Shown here piece after piece: positions 35,510-44,021 of a DNA stretch of 64,000 bases; the first letter of the stretch is position 1; each line of letters starts with the position of its first letter. The translations under genes were made by a program, and so were the position numbers. This DNA is from Rubritalea squalenifaciens DSM 18772 (lineage in GTDB: Bacteria; Verrucomicrobiota; Verrucomicrobiia; Verrucomicrobiales; Akkermansiaceae). The stretch covers positions 597,091 through 661,090 of the forward strand of contig NZ_FQYR01000002.1 in NCBI RefSeq assembly GCF_900141815.1, written 5' to 3'. The notes under the pieces are model-generated. The model worked only from the letters and a program-made list of their open reading frames with translations, was not told where the DNA came from and ran no database searches.

Positions 35510-36544
35510 ATGAGCTCTCACCAAACACGCAAAAGAACCTCATTCTGGATCCCGCTGACCCTCGTATTGGGTTGTGCACTCATCATGGCTGGCTATGTTT
35601 TGGGGCCCAGAGCCCAAGCGAAGGAAGACACCACTGTGACACAAGCGAAGAAAAAGATTTTGTTGATTGCCGGGCCTCCCAGCCATGGCAATGGCGAGCA
35701 TGAGTTCCGTGCGGGCTGCATGCTGCTAGCCGATGCGCTGAACAAGAGCACTGCCAATGTAGAGGCCAAGGTACACTGGTACGGCTGGCCCAAGGATTTC
35801 TCAGCTTTTGATGGGGTGGACGCAGTGATCGTCTATGCGGATGCTGGCGGCAAGATGAACGAGCAGATCCAGGAACTGCTGGATACCAAGGTGAAAAAAG
35901 GCATGGGAATCATGTTCATGCACTACGGTGTCCACCCGACCAAGAAAGTCGGGGAAAAGTATTTCGGCCCATGGACTGGGGCTTATTTCGAGACCGGCTG
36001 GAGTGTGAACCCACACTGGATCGCCGACATGACTGCCAAGCAGGATCATCCGGTCGGCAATGGCCTTCCTAACAAGATCACCGCCTACGATGAATTCTAC
36101 TACAACATGCGCAAGCTACACCCGAAAGGGGACTGCGATTGCTGCATGTATCTGGCGGTAGCTACTCCGACTCCGGAGAAGATTGTGCGCTACATCAATC
36201 TGTGGAACGAGCATGGCGATGCCTGCTTCGGCACACCTCAGGGCCTCATGTGGGCACGTGAGCCGGGCGATGGTCAAGGCCGTGGTGTAGGCTTCGTCGG
36301 TGGTCATTATCACCGCAACTGGGCTATCGATGATTTCCGTAAGCTGACTCTCAATGCCATCGTCTGGGTGGCGGGTGCCGAGGTCCCCAAGGATGGTGTG
36401 GAGTCAGAAAAGATCACCGAGGAAAAACTGAACGAAAACCTCGACCGTCCGGTCAAGGACAAGCCGATCAAGCTGCCTACTGATGCCTTGCTCAAGCAAA
36501 AGCCCATGAAGCGCCCGGAAGATCCGAAAAACTACAGGAGGTAG
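35510..36544 (+). CDS. ThuA-like domain protein, membrane-anchored or exported
   Basis: 344 residues. An N-terminal hydrophobic segment (about 10-28) acts as signal anchor; then a ThuA/glutamine-amidotransferase-like fold (KKILLIAGPPSHGNGEHEF, GVDAVIVYADAGG, GMGIMFMHYG, GRGVGFVGGHYHRNW). ThuA proteins are linked to trehalose and other sugar use, often next to 3-keto-sugar enzymes, and the two DUF1080-like proteins of this window (6.2 and 47.9 kb) fit that theme. No classical amidotransferase Cys is clear. It converges on the DUF1877 gene, with 2 bases between the ORFs. Confidence 0.85.
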   Translation: MSSHQTRKRTSFWIPLTLVLGCALIMAGYVLGPRAQAKEDTTVTQAKKKILLIAGPPSHGNGEHEFRAGCMLLADALNKSTANVEAKVHWYGWPKDFSAFDGVDAVIVYADAGGKMNEQIQELLDTKVKKGMGIMFMHYGVHPTKKVGEKYFGPWTGAYFETGWSVNPHWIADMTAKQDHPVGNGLPNKITAYDEFYYNMRKLHPKGDCDCCMYLAVATPTPEKIVRYINLWNEHGDACFGTPQGLMWAREPGDGQGRGVGFVGGHYHRNWAIDDFRKLTLNAIVWVAGAEVPKDGVESEKITEEKLNENLDRPVKDKPIKLPTDALLKQKPMKRPEDPKNYRR

Positions 36545-36546
36545 GA

Positions 36547-37128
36547 CTAGTCGGTTACGGCTAACAGGATATACTGATCGCCCTCGGAAGCATTCTTGAA
36601 GAAGAGGCCGAGGGCATCATAGAGCTGCCATAGCGGCGCTGTGATCAGCTCCTGCTCGGTCCAGTTCTCATGCGGTAGCACCCCAGCAGCATTCAGGCTC
36701 TCCAGCTTGGCGTAGCCTTGGATGTTTTCCACCGGGAGTAGTTCAAGCTCCTGAGCGATTTCTTTGGCTTCCTCTGGAGTGATCACGCGTACAGGACCGT
36801 GCTCGGTATAGACGGGAGCGGCCTTGCCGGCACGATGCAAGTTGGCGATGCGGGAGCCCTTGTGAATCTCCGTCTGCTGCAGGATATGGGTCAGCAGGTA
36901 GATCTGGTCCTCCAGAGAGAATGTCTGGCCCTCGCCGTTCCAGCGCTCTTCCATGCTCTGCAGCAGGGCCATGGGATCCACGTTCTCGATGTTCTCCGCC
37001 TGGCCGGCGAGCGAAAGCAGGTCGCTCGGGTCAAATCCCAAATCCTCTACGAGGGCGAGCACGACTTCCGGATCGTTGATCAGGGAATCGATGTCGTCAG
37101 TTTCTACGCGGGTGAATACGGTGATCAT
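36547..37128 (-). CDS. DUF1877 (YfbM-like) protein
   Basis: 193 residues. The pattern RVETDDIDSLINDPE at the start, SLEDQIYLLTHIL (about 92-104), GPVRVITPEEAKEIAQEL (about 127-144), then a C-terminal WQLYDALGLFFKNASEGDQYILLAV block, follows E. coli YfbM and the DUF1877 family. Function unknown; cytoplasmic. Its start overlaps the stop of the Nudix gene by 4 bases (ATGA), so the two are translationally coupled. Confidence 0.75.
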   Translation of the reverse strand: MITVFTRVETDDIDSLINDPEVVLALVEDLGFDPSDLLSLAGQAENIENVDPMALLQSMEERWNGEGQTFSLEDQIYLLTHILQQTEIHKGSRIANLHRAGKAAPVYTEHGPVRVITPEEAKEIAQELELLPVENIQGYAKLESLNAAGVLPHENWTEQELITAPLWQLYDALGLFFKNASEGDQYILLAVTD

Positions 37129-37577
37129 GCTTGGAAATAGGCTTTGGTGTTATCATGCACCTCAGGATCGGCAAGCAGCGTTTCCACATCCCACCACTCG
37201 AGGGTGTCGTGCTGGTCATCGCCTTGGATGACTTGTCCTTCTGGAAGTTGGTAGCTGTAGGCTACGACCACGTAGTGGGTGCTGATGCCTGGAGCCTCGG
37301 CAAAGTTGTCAGGATACAGGTGCTCATAAGCTCCCAGTTGCTTGGTGTCCGCCATGTCGATGACGAAGCCCAGCTCGCGCTGGGAAATGCGGGCCATCGC
37401 CTGCGCCAGTCGTTCATCCTTCTTGATCGAGCCACCCGGCACGAACCAGGTCCCCTTGGCCGGGCAGTTCAGCCGCTTGCCGAGCAGCACCGCGCCAGCC
37501 GCATTGCGGATGACGAGATCGATGGAGACAAGGGGCGTGTGTTCGACGATGTGAAGGAATTCTTTTTCTGGCAGCAT
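37125..37577 (-). CDS. Nudix hydrolase, GDP-mannose mannosyl hydrolase-like
   Basis: 150 residues from the ATG at 37577. This start aligns with the E. coli Gmm N-terminus (MLPEKEFLHIVEHTPLVSIDLVI); the ATG at 37610 would add 11 residues. The signature PAKGTWFVPGGSIKKDERLAQAM with RELG gives the GDPMH form of the Nudix box, which releases mannose from GDP-mannose by attack at sugar C1. Sugar-nucleotide turnover or surface polysaccharide balance is the likely role. It is coupled to the DUF1877 gene downstream. Confidence 0.88.
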   Translation of the reverse strand: MLPEKEFLHIVEHTPLVSIDLVIRNAAGAVLLGKRLNCPAKGTWFVPGGSIKKDERLAQAMARISQRELGFVIDMADTKQLGAYEHLYPDNFAEAPGISTHYVVVAYSYQLPEGQVIQGDDQHDTLEWWDVETLLADPEVHDNTKAYFQA

Positions 37578-37672
37578 GGTCTTGGTGGAGGGCAGGTTCC
37601 CGTGATTCATGCCGCATGGCAAGCGAATTGGTGGTTGCCTCCCGGCGGTGATTGGCGAAGATTCCCTGACCA

Positions 37673-38701
37673 ATGATCACCCGCCGAAAAATCAAGTATC
37701 CGGTTAATCCCTCGCTGCATCACTATCTCTACCACTTCGGGAGACAGTCGGATATTCCTTTGGTCTATGATGACCTGCTCAGATTTACCGGCTCGATCCC
37801 CTACGAGGATCCCAAAGGCAAGGAAACTCTCTGGCTGACAGTGATGTATCCCAGGGAGGACATGAAGGAGCTTCATGACAAGCTCACCATGATCTATGCC
37901 GTGCTCAAGATCGGTGGTAACAACCCCCTGCACAAGCACCTTACCGTGGATCGGATTGACTTCGGCGAGTTTGGTAATTCCCGTCCTTTCCGCATCAAGA
38001 TCATCAACCAGTACAATGATAACGCCGACTACTTCTACGTAAAGGTGGCAGACGCTTCGCGTATCTTCGGGCTGGAGCTGGAGCACATTCTCTCACCGAA
38101 CCGCATCAACTACCTGGTCAATGGCAATACCCTGATCGAGGACCATATTGCCGGTGTGCCGGGAAATGTCTTCCTGCGTGACTACATCACTCGCCCGGAC
38201 CTGAACAAGGTGCGTATCGCTAAAGAGTTTACTAAGTTCAATGAGCGTTGCTTCATCCGTCTGCTGGGTGACATGCGCTCGGTCAACTACGTGGTGGACA
38301 TCACCCCTGACTTCGAGGAAGTCCAGTACCGCGTGCGCCCGATCGACTTCGACCAGCAGTCCTACGAGAGCAGTGGTCGCGTCTATCAGGCCTACTACTT
38401 CCAGTCGAACCGGGACATTACCCGCATGAGTTTCAAAAACCTCAACCGCCAGACCATCCAGCAATACGCGGAAGAGGAGCGCAGCCAGATGGCGCGCCGA
38501 GCCGCTGCCGATCAGCGCCGACTCAACGCCCTGCTGACCATGATGCGGAAATCAGACATCGCACCGACCTCACACCTGAAGAGCCTGGCTGCTGAACTGG
38601 ACCGTATGCACGGCACCACCATGTTCTCTAAATGCAAGTCAATGGGGGATCTAACAGCAAAGCATGTGAAGTACATGCTGGGCATCGACTTCAAAGTATA
38701 A
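37673..38701 (+). CDS. Conserved-looking protein of unknown function, 342 aa
   Basis: I do not recognise the family. It is soluble, without signal peptide or membrane helix, and rich in charged and aromatic residues. Blocks that look conserved: LTVMYPREDMKELHDKL (about 60-76), NPLHKHLTVDRIDFGEF (about 84-101), GVPGNVFLRDYITRPD (about 160-175), RCFIRLLGDMRSVNYVVDITPDF (about 193-215) and RPIDFDQQSYE (about 222-232). It ends in a basic helix. RluE starts 2 bases after the stop, so they share a transcript. A kinase-like phosphotransfer fold (D..N...D and IDFD motifs) is an idea only. Confidence 0.7.
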   Translation: MITRRKIKYPVNPSLHHYLYHFGRQSDIPLVYDDLLRFTGSIPYEDPKGKETLWLTVMYPREDMKELHDKLTMIYAVLKIGGNNPLHKHLTVDRIDFGEFGNSRPFRIKIINQYNDNADYFYVKVADASRIFGLELEHILSPNRINYLVNGNTLIEDHIAGVPGNVFLRDYITRPDLNKVRIAKEFTKFNERCFIRLLGDMRSVNYVVDITPDFEEVQYRVRPIDFDQQSYESSGRVYQAYYFQSNRDITRMSFKNLNRQTIQQYAEEERSQMARRAAADQRRLNALLTMMRKSDIAPTSHLKSLAAELDRMHGTTMFSKCKSMGDLTAKHVKYMLGIDFKV

Positions 38702-38703
38702 TC

Positions 38704-39276
38704 ATGATTGTAGCATTTCATAAACCCTACGGGGTTCTTAGCCAGTTCAACAAGAATCCAGACTATCCTGATCAACGAGTGTTAGGAGAGTGTGGTCTTC
38801 CTGAGCATCTGCATCCAGTGGGTAGACTGGATCTGGACTCCGAAGGTCTGCTGCTGCTGACCGATGACAAAGAGCTGGAGACCAAACTATTGGACCCGAA
38901 GCATGGGCACCGCCGTTGTTATCTGGTGCAGGTGGACGGCCAGCCGGATGACTTGGTGATCCGTGAGCTAGAAGCTGGCGGTCTACAGATCAAGGGGGGA
39001 GTGACCAAGCCTTGTAAGGTGAAGTTGTTAGGTGAGGCTCCTTCTTTGCCGGAGCGTGATCCTGCGGTGGATGTCCATGCGGAAGCCCGCTCATCCTGGC
39101 TCAAGATGGAGCTTACCGAGGGGAAGAACAGGCAGGTGAGAAGAATGACCGCCAAGGTAGGCTTCCCGACTCTCCGCCTGATGAGAATCAGCATCGGCGA
39201 TTTACAGCTCCATGAGTTGAAGCCAGGTGAAAGCAAGTTGCTCATCCCGGAGGAAACGGCTCTGCTTTTCCAGTAG
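38704..39276 (+). CDS. rluE: 23S rRNA pseudouridine synthase, RluE-like (RsuA/RluB/E/F family)
   Basis: 190 residues from the ATG at 38704. It lacks an S4 domain and starts straight in the catalytic domain (MIVAFHKPYGVLSQF), as RluE does. The catalytic Asp is in PVGRLDLDSEGLLLLT (about 40-55), and the family's KNRQVRRM motif is at about 141-148. RluE makes pseudouridine 2457 in E. coli 23S rRNA. The exact position in this organism cannot be fixed from sequence, because RluB, RluE and RluF are close relatives. Confidence 0.88.
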   Translation: MIVAFHKPYGVLSQFNKNPDYPDQRVLGECGLPEHLHPVGRLDLDSEGLLLLTDDKELETKLLDPKHGHRRCYLVQVDGQPDDLVIRELEAGGLQIKGGVTKPCKVKLLGEAPSLPERDPAVDVHAEARSSWLKMELTEGKNRQVRRMTAKVGFPTLRLMRISIGDLQLHELKPGESKLLIPEETALLFQ

Positions 39277-39282
39277 GCTCTA

Positions 39283-39315
39283 AAAAGAAAGCCGCCCCGG
39301 AGTCCGAGGCGGCTT
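39283..39315 (-). terminator. Rho-independent terminator of the PEP-CTERM gene
   Basis: AAGCCGCC (39289-39296) and GGCGGCTT (39308-39315) form an 8-bp stem that can be extended by CCGG/CCG pairing. On the minus strand a T-rich run (complement of 39279-39288) follows. The other direction may also stop RluE transcripts. Confidence 0.82.
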
Positions 39316-39352
39316 GGTAGAGGTCTAGGTTGGTGTGTTTGCTTGGGGAGAG

Positions 39353-40027
39353 TTATCGGCGTCTGCGGATAATGAACCCGAGACCAGCAAGACCGATGAG
39401 TGCGGTAGAGCTTGGCTCTGGCACTGAGGAGACGGTGTCGATGGTGATCTCGTTGAAGAGGAAGCCTCCATCAATGGCAGATGTGGAGGTAATGGTGATA
39501 TCAGTTCCTGCTGCTACGAATACATTGCCAAGGCTAATGTCATCTGTAGGCGCGCTGGTGTCTGTAGAGGTGAGGGTAATTGCACTCTGTCCAGACGGAG
39601 TGATCGTGACTACGTCATTGTCAGCGCCAATGCTAATAAATGAGCCAAAACGAACGGAGACAAGATTGACATCGGTGTCGAAGCTGAAGGTGATGGATTC
39701 CCCATCGTTCTGACCATCGATACGGCGACCTGTAGCACCACCTGATCCATCAGTGATGATGCCGATACCTTGGTTGTTGATACCCCACTGAGTTGTCGTA
39801 GTCGCAGTGGTTGAGGTGCCGTTCATGGTCATCGTGACACCGCCAATATTGGTGCTGACTTCTCCTACAGTATCTCCTTCGGCGAAAGGAGCCCAGTTTC
39901 CGTCACCGCCGTTCTGCGAGTTATTGGCGGTGCTTGTGTTTTCTCGAGAAAAGTCGAAGACGACTGTAGCGGCTTGTGCTGGGAGCGCGAGAAGTCCCAG
40001 CATGCATACGAGGTTTGTTAATTTCAT
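39353..40027 (-). CDS. PEP-CTERM sorting-domain secreted protein
   Basis: 224 residues. Signal peptide 1-19 (ends PAQAAT), a beta-rich Thr/Asp/Ser-rich body (about 20-195) and the C-terminal sorting tag: SVPEPSS, a hydrophobic stretch ALIGLAGLGFI and RRRR. PEP-CTERM proteins are processed by an exosortase and kept at the cell surface or released. The body has no recognised domain. It sits next to the FecR/ECF pair, which is a plausible regulator. Confidence 0.9.
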   Translation of the reverse strand: MKLTNLVCMLGLLALPAQAATVVFDFSRENTSTANNSQNGGDGNWAPFAEGDTVGEVSTNIGGVTMTMNGTSTTATTTTQWGINNQGIGIITDGSGGATGRRIDGQNDGESITFSFDTDVNLVSVRFGSFISIGADNDVVTITPSGQSAITLTSTDTSAPTDDISLGNVFVAAGTDITITSTSAIDGGFLFNEITIDTVSSVPEPSSTALIGLAGLGFIIRRRR

Positions 40028-40137
40028 ATAAATGTAGTGTGTTTAGGGTTGGTACATGCGGTGTTATGAGTTGAGTGTATGAGGGCGAAGAGCGCAGAGA
40101 GTGTGAGTCCTGCTAGAGTGTGAGTTGGGACTATTGG

Positions 40138-41661
40138 CTACTTCTCTTCTTGATTTCTGCGGCGGATTTCTTCGGCCTGCTTGAGTGCCTTGGCCGGTGG
40201 TAGATAGCCGTCGAAGATGCAGAGATCGTCGATCTTGCCGTGAATGTAGAATGAATTGGCTTCTGCGGAGTTAATGGTGGAGCCAATACGGAGTGACTTG
40301 GAGGTGGCACTGTCCGTGACGGTGCCGAGTTTGTTCGTTTCTTTGATCTTCCGCTTGTTAGGTTTGAGGGCGGCTTCTTGGCCGTCGACATAGAGTTTGA
40401 CTCGTGGGGTGTTGAACTCCTCGTCTATGCCATCAAAGCCGACGGCAATCTGGTACCATTGATCAAGTTTCAGAGATTCATAAGAGATGAGTCGGTAGGC
40501 GCCGAAGGTAATGCGGATGCGATACCCGTCCGCTTGGTCACTGTGTTGGACGGCGACCTTCCATCTTCCCAAGGGATGCTTCTCGCTGCCCCAGGCCAAG
40601 ATGCCCGGATTGCCACTGTCGCCTGGAGCTTCCTGTAGGTTGAGCAGGAAGGTGGCTGAGCGCGGTCTCGTGCCAGCGAAGCCTTTCCAGTTGGTTTGCA
40701 GGAATTGCTTGTTGCCGTTCAGCTCCAGATAGCCTTTGTCGATCTCCGCCCCATTCACGGGATTCGTGTGGAGATTGGTAAGAGCCGAGTGGCTGCCCTT
40801 GGCTTGGAAGCCATCCTTGCTGTCAAAAGACCAGTAGAGATAAGGCAGCGTTTCGGTGAGTTCCGTGAGGAAAGCTTCAGAGTTGAGCTTGATCGGCTCA
40901 AGCTGCCCTCTGCGGTTCAGCTTAAGAGCATTTCCCTCAGTCAGCTCCATGCCATTATCTGGGGCAGACTTGCTGGTGACGCGTACCTTGCCGGTGAATA
41001 CATGAACTTCAGGAGTGGATTCCGGGATCTGTTTGACGGCAAACTTGGTCCCTAGGTCCACCACTTCCATCTCAGGTGTCTCCACGGTGAAACCGACTGC
41101 TTCCTGAGGTACGTGAAACCAGGCGGAGCCTTGCTCCAGATCTAACAGTGAGTCGTTCACCAGGGTGAACTCTGCGGGGCCAGTAATGATGGCGCGCACC
41201 CCTTGCTTGAACTTGAGCTCCATCGTACCCTGGCTGATAGAGACGACGTCACCCGTCTGGATGTGGTCCACTTGGCCATCTGTCGCGTTGGTGATGCTAT
41301 ATCGCGTGTCAGGTGCAGTCTCGAAGCTCGCCAGGTTCTGGTCGGGCTCGACCATGATGAACTTGAGCGTGACCGCCGTGATCATGGCTACGGCCGCAGC
41401 TCCGCATGCCGCGAGTATTTTTGTGCGGCGAGCCTGCAGTTTCAAAAGCTGCTCACCACGGGAGATGAACTGGGTGATTTTGCCTGCATCACGTTTTTCC
41501 ATCATGATCTCCATCGAGGAATGCATCTCGATGAAGTCCCAGTAGGCCTGGCGGTTCGCCTCGGACTCAGCGAGCAGGTTCTGCAGCTCATTGAACTCTT
41601 CTTGGCTGAGCTCTTGATCGATGAGTCCGGAGAGGAGGGATTCAAAGCGGTCGTCGCTCAT
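40138..41661 (-). CDS. FecR-type anti-sigma protein with C-terminal LamG domain
   Basis: 507 residues. ATG at 41661 is preceded by AGGAGGT, a near-perfect Shine-Dalgarno, and overlaps the sigma-factor stop (ATGA). Domains: a short cytoplasmic N-terminal segment (anti-sigma region, about 1-75), a membrane helix (about 82-103), the FecR domain (about 115-260, with LDLEQGSAWFHVPQE and VVDLGTKFAV), then a LamG-like sandwich (from YLYWSFDS near 285 to the end, with IDDLCIFDGYL). The LamG domain may sense a surface carbohydrate and release the sigma factor. Confidence 0.9.
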   Translation of the reverse strand: MSDDRFESLLSGLIDQELSQEEFNELQNLLAESEANRQAYWDFIEMHSSMEIMMEKRDAGKITQFISRGEQLLKLQARRTKILAACGAAAVAMITAVTLKFIMVEPDQNLASFETAPDTRYSITNATDGQVDHIQTGDVVSISQGTMELKFKQGVRAIITGPAEFTLVNDSLLDLEQGSAWFHVPQEAVGFTVETPEMEVVDLGTKFAVKQIPESTPEVHVFTGKVRVTSKSAPDNGMELTEGNALKLNRRGQLEPIKLNSEAFLTELTETLPYLYWSFDSKDGFQAKGSHSALTNLHTNPVNGAEIDKGYLELNGNKQFLQTNWKGFAGTRPRSATFLLNLQEAPGDSGNPGILAWGSEKHPLGRWKVAVQHSDQADGYRIRITFGAYRLISYESLKLDQWYQIAVGFDGIDEEFNTPRVKLYVDGQEAALKPNKRKIKETNKLGTVTDSATSKSLRIGSTINSAEANSFYIHGKIDDLCIFDGYLPPAKALKQAEEIRRRNQEEK

Positions 41662-42197
41662 AGGGCACCTCCTTCTGGAATCTTGTTTTCGATACACTGT
41701 TTCAGTGTTTGGCGTAGACGGTGCAGGGTAACCCGCAGAGAAGCATTGGTACGTCCAGTCATGGTGGAAAGCTCATTGAGGTCATGCCGGCCAGATTCAT
41801 AACGTGCTTCGATCAGCTTGCGCTGTTTTTCGGAAAGCTTGCTGAGGCAGTGGCGCAGGGCATTGCGCTTGGCCTCGTGAGACTCTGGGGGGCTGGGGCT
41901 CGTTTCTTGGTAGAGAAGGTCGGCGACACGTGGGTCGAACATGTATTTGTTGTGGATGGCCTTCTTCTTGCGGAACTCGAGTACCTTGTAGTAGGCCACG
42001 GTACATGCCCAGGCGCCGAAGTTGCTGCCTGGTTTGAAATCCTTCTGCTTCTCCCAGAGGAAGATGTTTACCTCCTGCAGGAGGTCGCGAATGTCCGGGC
42101 TACCCGGCAGCATGCCAATCAGGTAGGCACGGATCACCTCCTGATGGTTGGTCAACAGGGAGACGAAGTCGCGATATTGTGCAGAGGATTCCGACAT
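41658..42197 (-). CDS. ECF-type RNA polymerase sigma factor
   Basis: 179 residues with region 2 (DIRDLLQEVNIFLWEKQ, GAWACTVAYYKVLEFRKKK) and region 4 (LSEKQRKLIEARYESGRHDLNELSTMTGRTNASLRVTLHRLRQTL). The fused region 2/4 layout and wording match the ECF group common in Planctomycetes and Verrucomicrobia. It is encoded directly before its FecR-type partner with a 4-base overlap. Target promoters are not known; the PEP-CTERM gene next door is a candidate. Confidence 0.93.
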   Translation of the reverse strand: MSESSAQYRDFVSLLTNHQEVIRAYLIGMLPGSPDIRDLLQEVNIFLWEKQKDFKPGSNFGAWACTVAYYKVLEFRKKKAIHNKYMFDPRVADLLYQETSPSPPESHEAKRNALRHCLSKLSEKQRKLIEARYESGRHDLNELSTMTGRTNASLRVTLHRLRQTLKQCIENKIPEGGAL

Positions 42198-42225
42198 ATC
42201 ACTTAGTATAGACCGCGAAGAAATT

Positions 42226-42235
42226 GCGTTAACGC
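42226..42235. promoter_or_regulatory. Palindrome in sigma-factor promoter region
   Basis: GCGTTAACGC is a perfect 10-bp palindrome about 30 bases upstream of the ECF sigma gene start. It could be an operator; no protein is known to bind it. Confidence 0.35.
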
Positions 42236-42347
42236 GCGAAATGCATTTTTTTTACTCAAATTTCAGATCTTTGATCTATGGCCGCCTCAGGGCCAGAAAA
42301 GGTGAGGGTGAATTCTCCATAATAGGCTGAATACCATCAGTCTGGGA

Positions 42348-42368
42348 AGTATCGATTGAGTCGATACT
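42348..42368. promoter_or_regulatory. Inverted repeat upstream of acyltransferase gene
   Basis: AGTATCGA (42348-42355) and TCGATACT (42361-42368), perfect, 5-base spacer, about 75 bases before the gene start. The T-rich stretch at 42377-42383 follows, so it may be an operator or a leader terminator. Confidence 0.4.
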
Positions 42369-42441
42369 GACACGCGTTTTTTATATAACCGTGAATCAGG
42401 AAAGGGCTCTAATTTCGTGTTGTCGCAAAAAGTGACTCACC

Positions 42442-43380
42442 ATGAAAACGATCATGAATACCCAAGTAGGTTTCCTTCCGGTAGCTGAGCCAGTCAGTCA
42501 GCGCGAGCTGTTGAGGGAGATGAATGAGTTCCAGAAACAAGGTCCGCTTGCTCGTCAGGGCGCGCTCGAAGTTTATCTGGGTTCCGCCCCGCAGATGCCC
42601 TGCGTGCTACATGAAATTGGCCGCCTGCGCGAACTGAGCTTCCGTGCCGTCGGCGAAGGGACCGGCCAGCCGCTGGATACGGATGAGTATGATGCACACT
42701 ACCTGCATCTCTTCCTCTGGGATGCGGAGATGAAGTGCATTGCCGGCGCTTACCGCATCGGACGTACGGATCACCTGCTAGCGGAGTTTGGACCTCAGGG
42801 CTTGCTTACCGCCACCCACTTCCAGTTTGAACAGCCCTTCCTGGACTACCTGAATCCTGGCCTGGAGCTTGGCCGTGCCTTCGTAGCGCCGAGTCACCAG
42901 AAATCTATCTTTGCCCTTTCTCTCCTGTGGAAGGGGATTGCCTGCTTTGTGGCGAGGTATCCTCGCTACGCACGTCTCTTCGGCACCGTCAGCATCAGTG
43001 ATGACTACACGAAGATTTCCCTGGACCTGATTGTGAAGTACATGAGGAAATCTCACATGAACAATCTCCTCTGCCAGTGGGTGACCGCCAGCAATCCTTA
43101 TCAGGAAATCCCGGAGGATCATGCAGACATCAGTGCCCAGCTCAGCAGTATCGAGCAAGTGGCGGCCCGCATTGCCGAGGTAGAACCAGACGGCAAGGGA
43201 GTGCCCGTCCTGCTACGCCAGTATCTCAAGCTGAATGCTACCCTGCTGGAGTTCAATGTGGATGCCGACTTTGGCAATTGCCTCGATGCCCTCGTGCTCG
43301 TGGATCTCCGCAAGGCTCCTTCCGCCGTATTGATGCGCTACATGGGTAAGGATGGCTTGCAGAGCTTCCTGCAAAGCTAG
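42442..43380 (+). CDS. OlsB-type N-acyltransferase (ornithine-lipid-like synthesis)
   Basis: 312 residues. The GNAT-like fold is recognised from LHEIGRLRELSFRAVGEGTG (about 55-75), DAHYLHLFLWD, GAYRIG and ELGRAFVAPSHQKS (about 144-157), plus the later LFGTVSISDDYTK. This is the family that transfers a 3-hydroxyacyl chain from ACP to an amino acid such as ornithine, the first step of ornithine or related aminolipids. The partner OlsA-type acyltransferase is not adjacent, so the product cannot be named with certainty. Its stop codon overlaps that of the convergent phosphatase gene (CTAG). Confidence 0.82.
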   Translation: MKTIMNTQVGFLPVAEPVSQRELLREMNEFQKQGPLARQGALEVYLGSAPQMPCVLHEIGRLRELSFRAVGEGTGQPLDTDEYDAHYLHLFLWDAEMKCIAGAYRIGRTDHLLAEFGPQGLLTATHFQFEQPFLDYLNPGLELGRAFVAPSHQKSIFALSLLWKGIACFVARYPRYARLFGTVSISDDYTKISLDLIVKYMRKSHMNNLLCQWVTASNPYQEIPEDHADISAQLSSIEQVAARIAEVEPDGKGVPVLLRQYLKLNATLLEFNVDADFGNCLDALVLVDLRKAPSAVLMRYMGKDGLQSFLQS

Positions 43381-43895
43381 CTCCAGCCTTTGTTGATTTC
43401 GCCGAGTGAGGGGCCAAAGACCTCCTCGGCGGCTTCCAGCAGAGCTCCATTGCGCTCCAGCAAGTCGTCGGCATACTGCAGGATCAGCCGGTTCGGATTG
43501 GCGATGGGGCGGATCTCGCGCACGGTGACCGCCGCTTCCCTTTCACTGCCCTCTCCCAGTGCCTGGGCGATGATCGCCATGGCTGTGGCAGTGGAGCGGG
43601 AAATGCCCGCCATGCAGTGCACCAGCAAGTGGGCGTCTTCGGGGAGTTCCAGGGCGTAATCCAGCGCTGCCCCTACATCGTTACTCGTGGGGGCCTGAAT
43701 GCTGTGCTCCAGCGTTTCCACATCATTGTAGGTGCAGAACAGGATGTTTGCCTGCTCGAAACCCAGCCGGACTTGCTTCTGAAACCTTTCTAGATTCGGG
43801 TTCGGGTGCCAGATGGAGATGACGTGGGTGTAGCTCTTCGGGTCGATCTTGTTAAAATCGACCACGCCGCAGATGCTGATCTGTGGTAACTGCAT
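43377..43895 (-). CDS. Cys-based protein phosphatase (dual-specificity/PTP-like)
   Basis: 172 residues if started at the ATG at 43895 (MQLPQISICGVVDF); an earlier start at 43967 would add 24 residues. The P-loop is VHCMAGISRST (C-x5-R, catalytic Cys and Arg). The preceding D-rich loop probably supplies the general acid. It is small, cytoplasmic, and similar to predicted DSP-like phosphatases of Proteobacteria. Substrate unknown; it could act on proteins or on phosphorylated sugars. Confidence 0.78.
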   Translation of the reverse strand: MQLPQISICGVVDFNKIDPKSYTHVISIWHPNPNLERFQKQVRLGFEQANILFCTYNDVETLEHSIQAPTSNDVGAALDYALELPEDAHLLVHCMAGISRSTATAMAIIAQALGEGSEREAAVTVREIRPIANPNRLILQYADDLLERNGALLEAAEEVFGPSLGEINKGWS

Positions 43896-44021
43896 AAGTA
43901 ATAGATGACTCAATTTTGACGAAAAATCCAGCGAGATAAGCTGCTGATGTCTAGATGGATTTGACAATTGCCGAGATGTCTTATAGCGGGAGCGCGCTGT
44001 GCGGTAGGCAGCTCCAGAATT

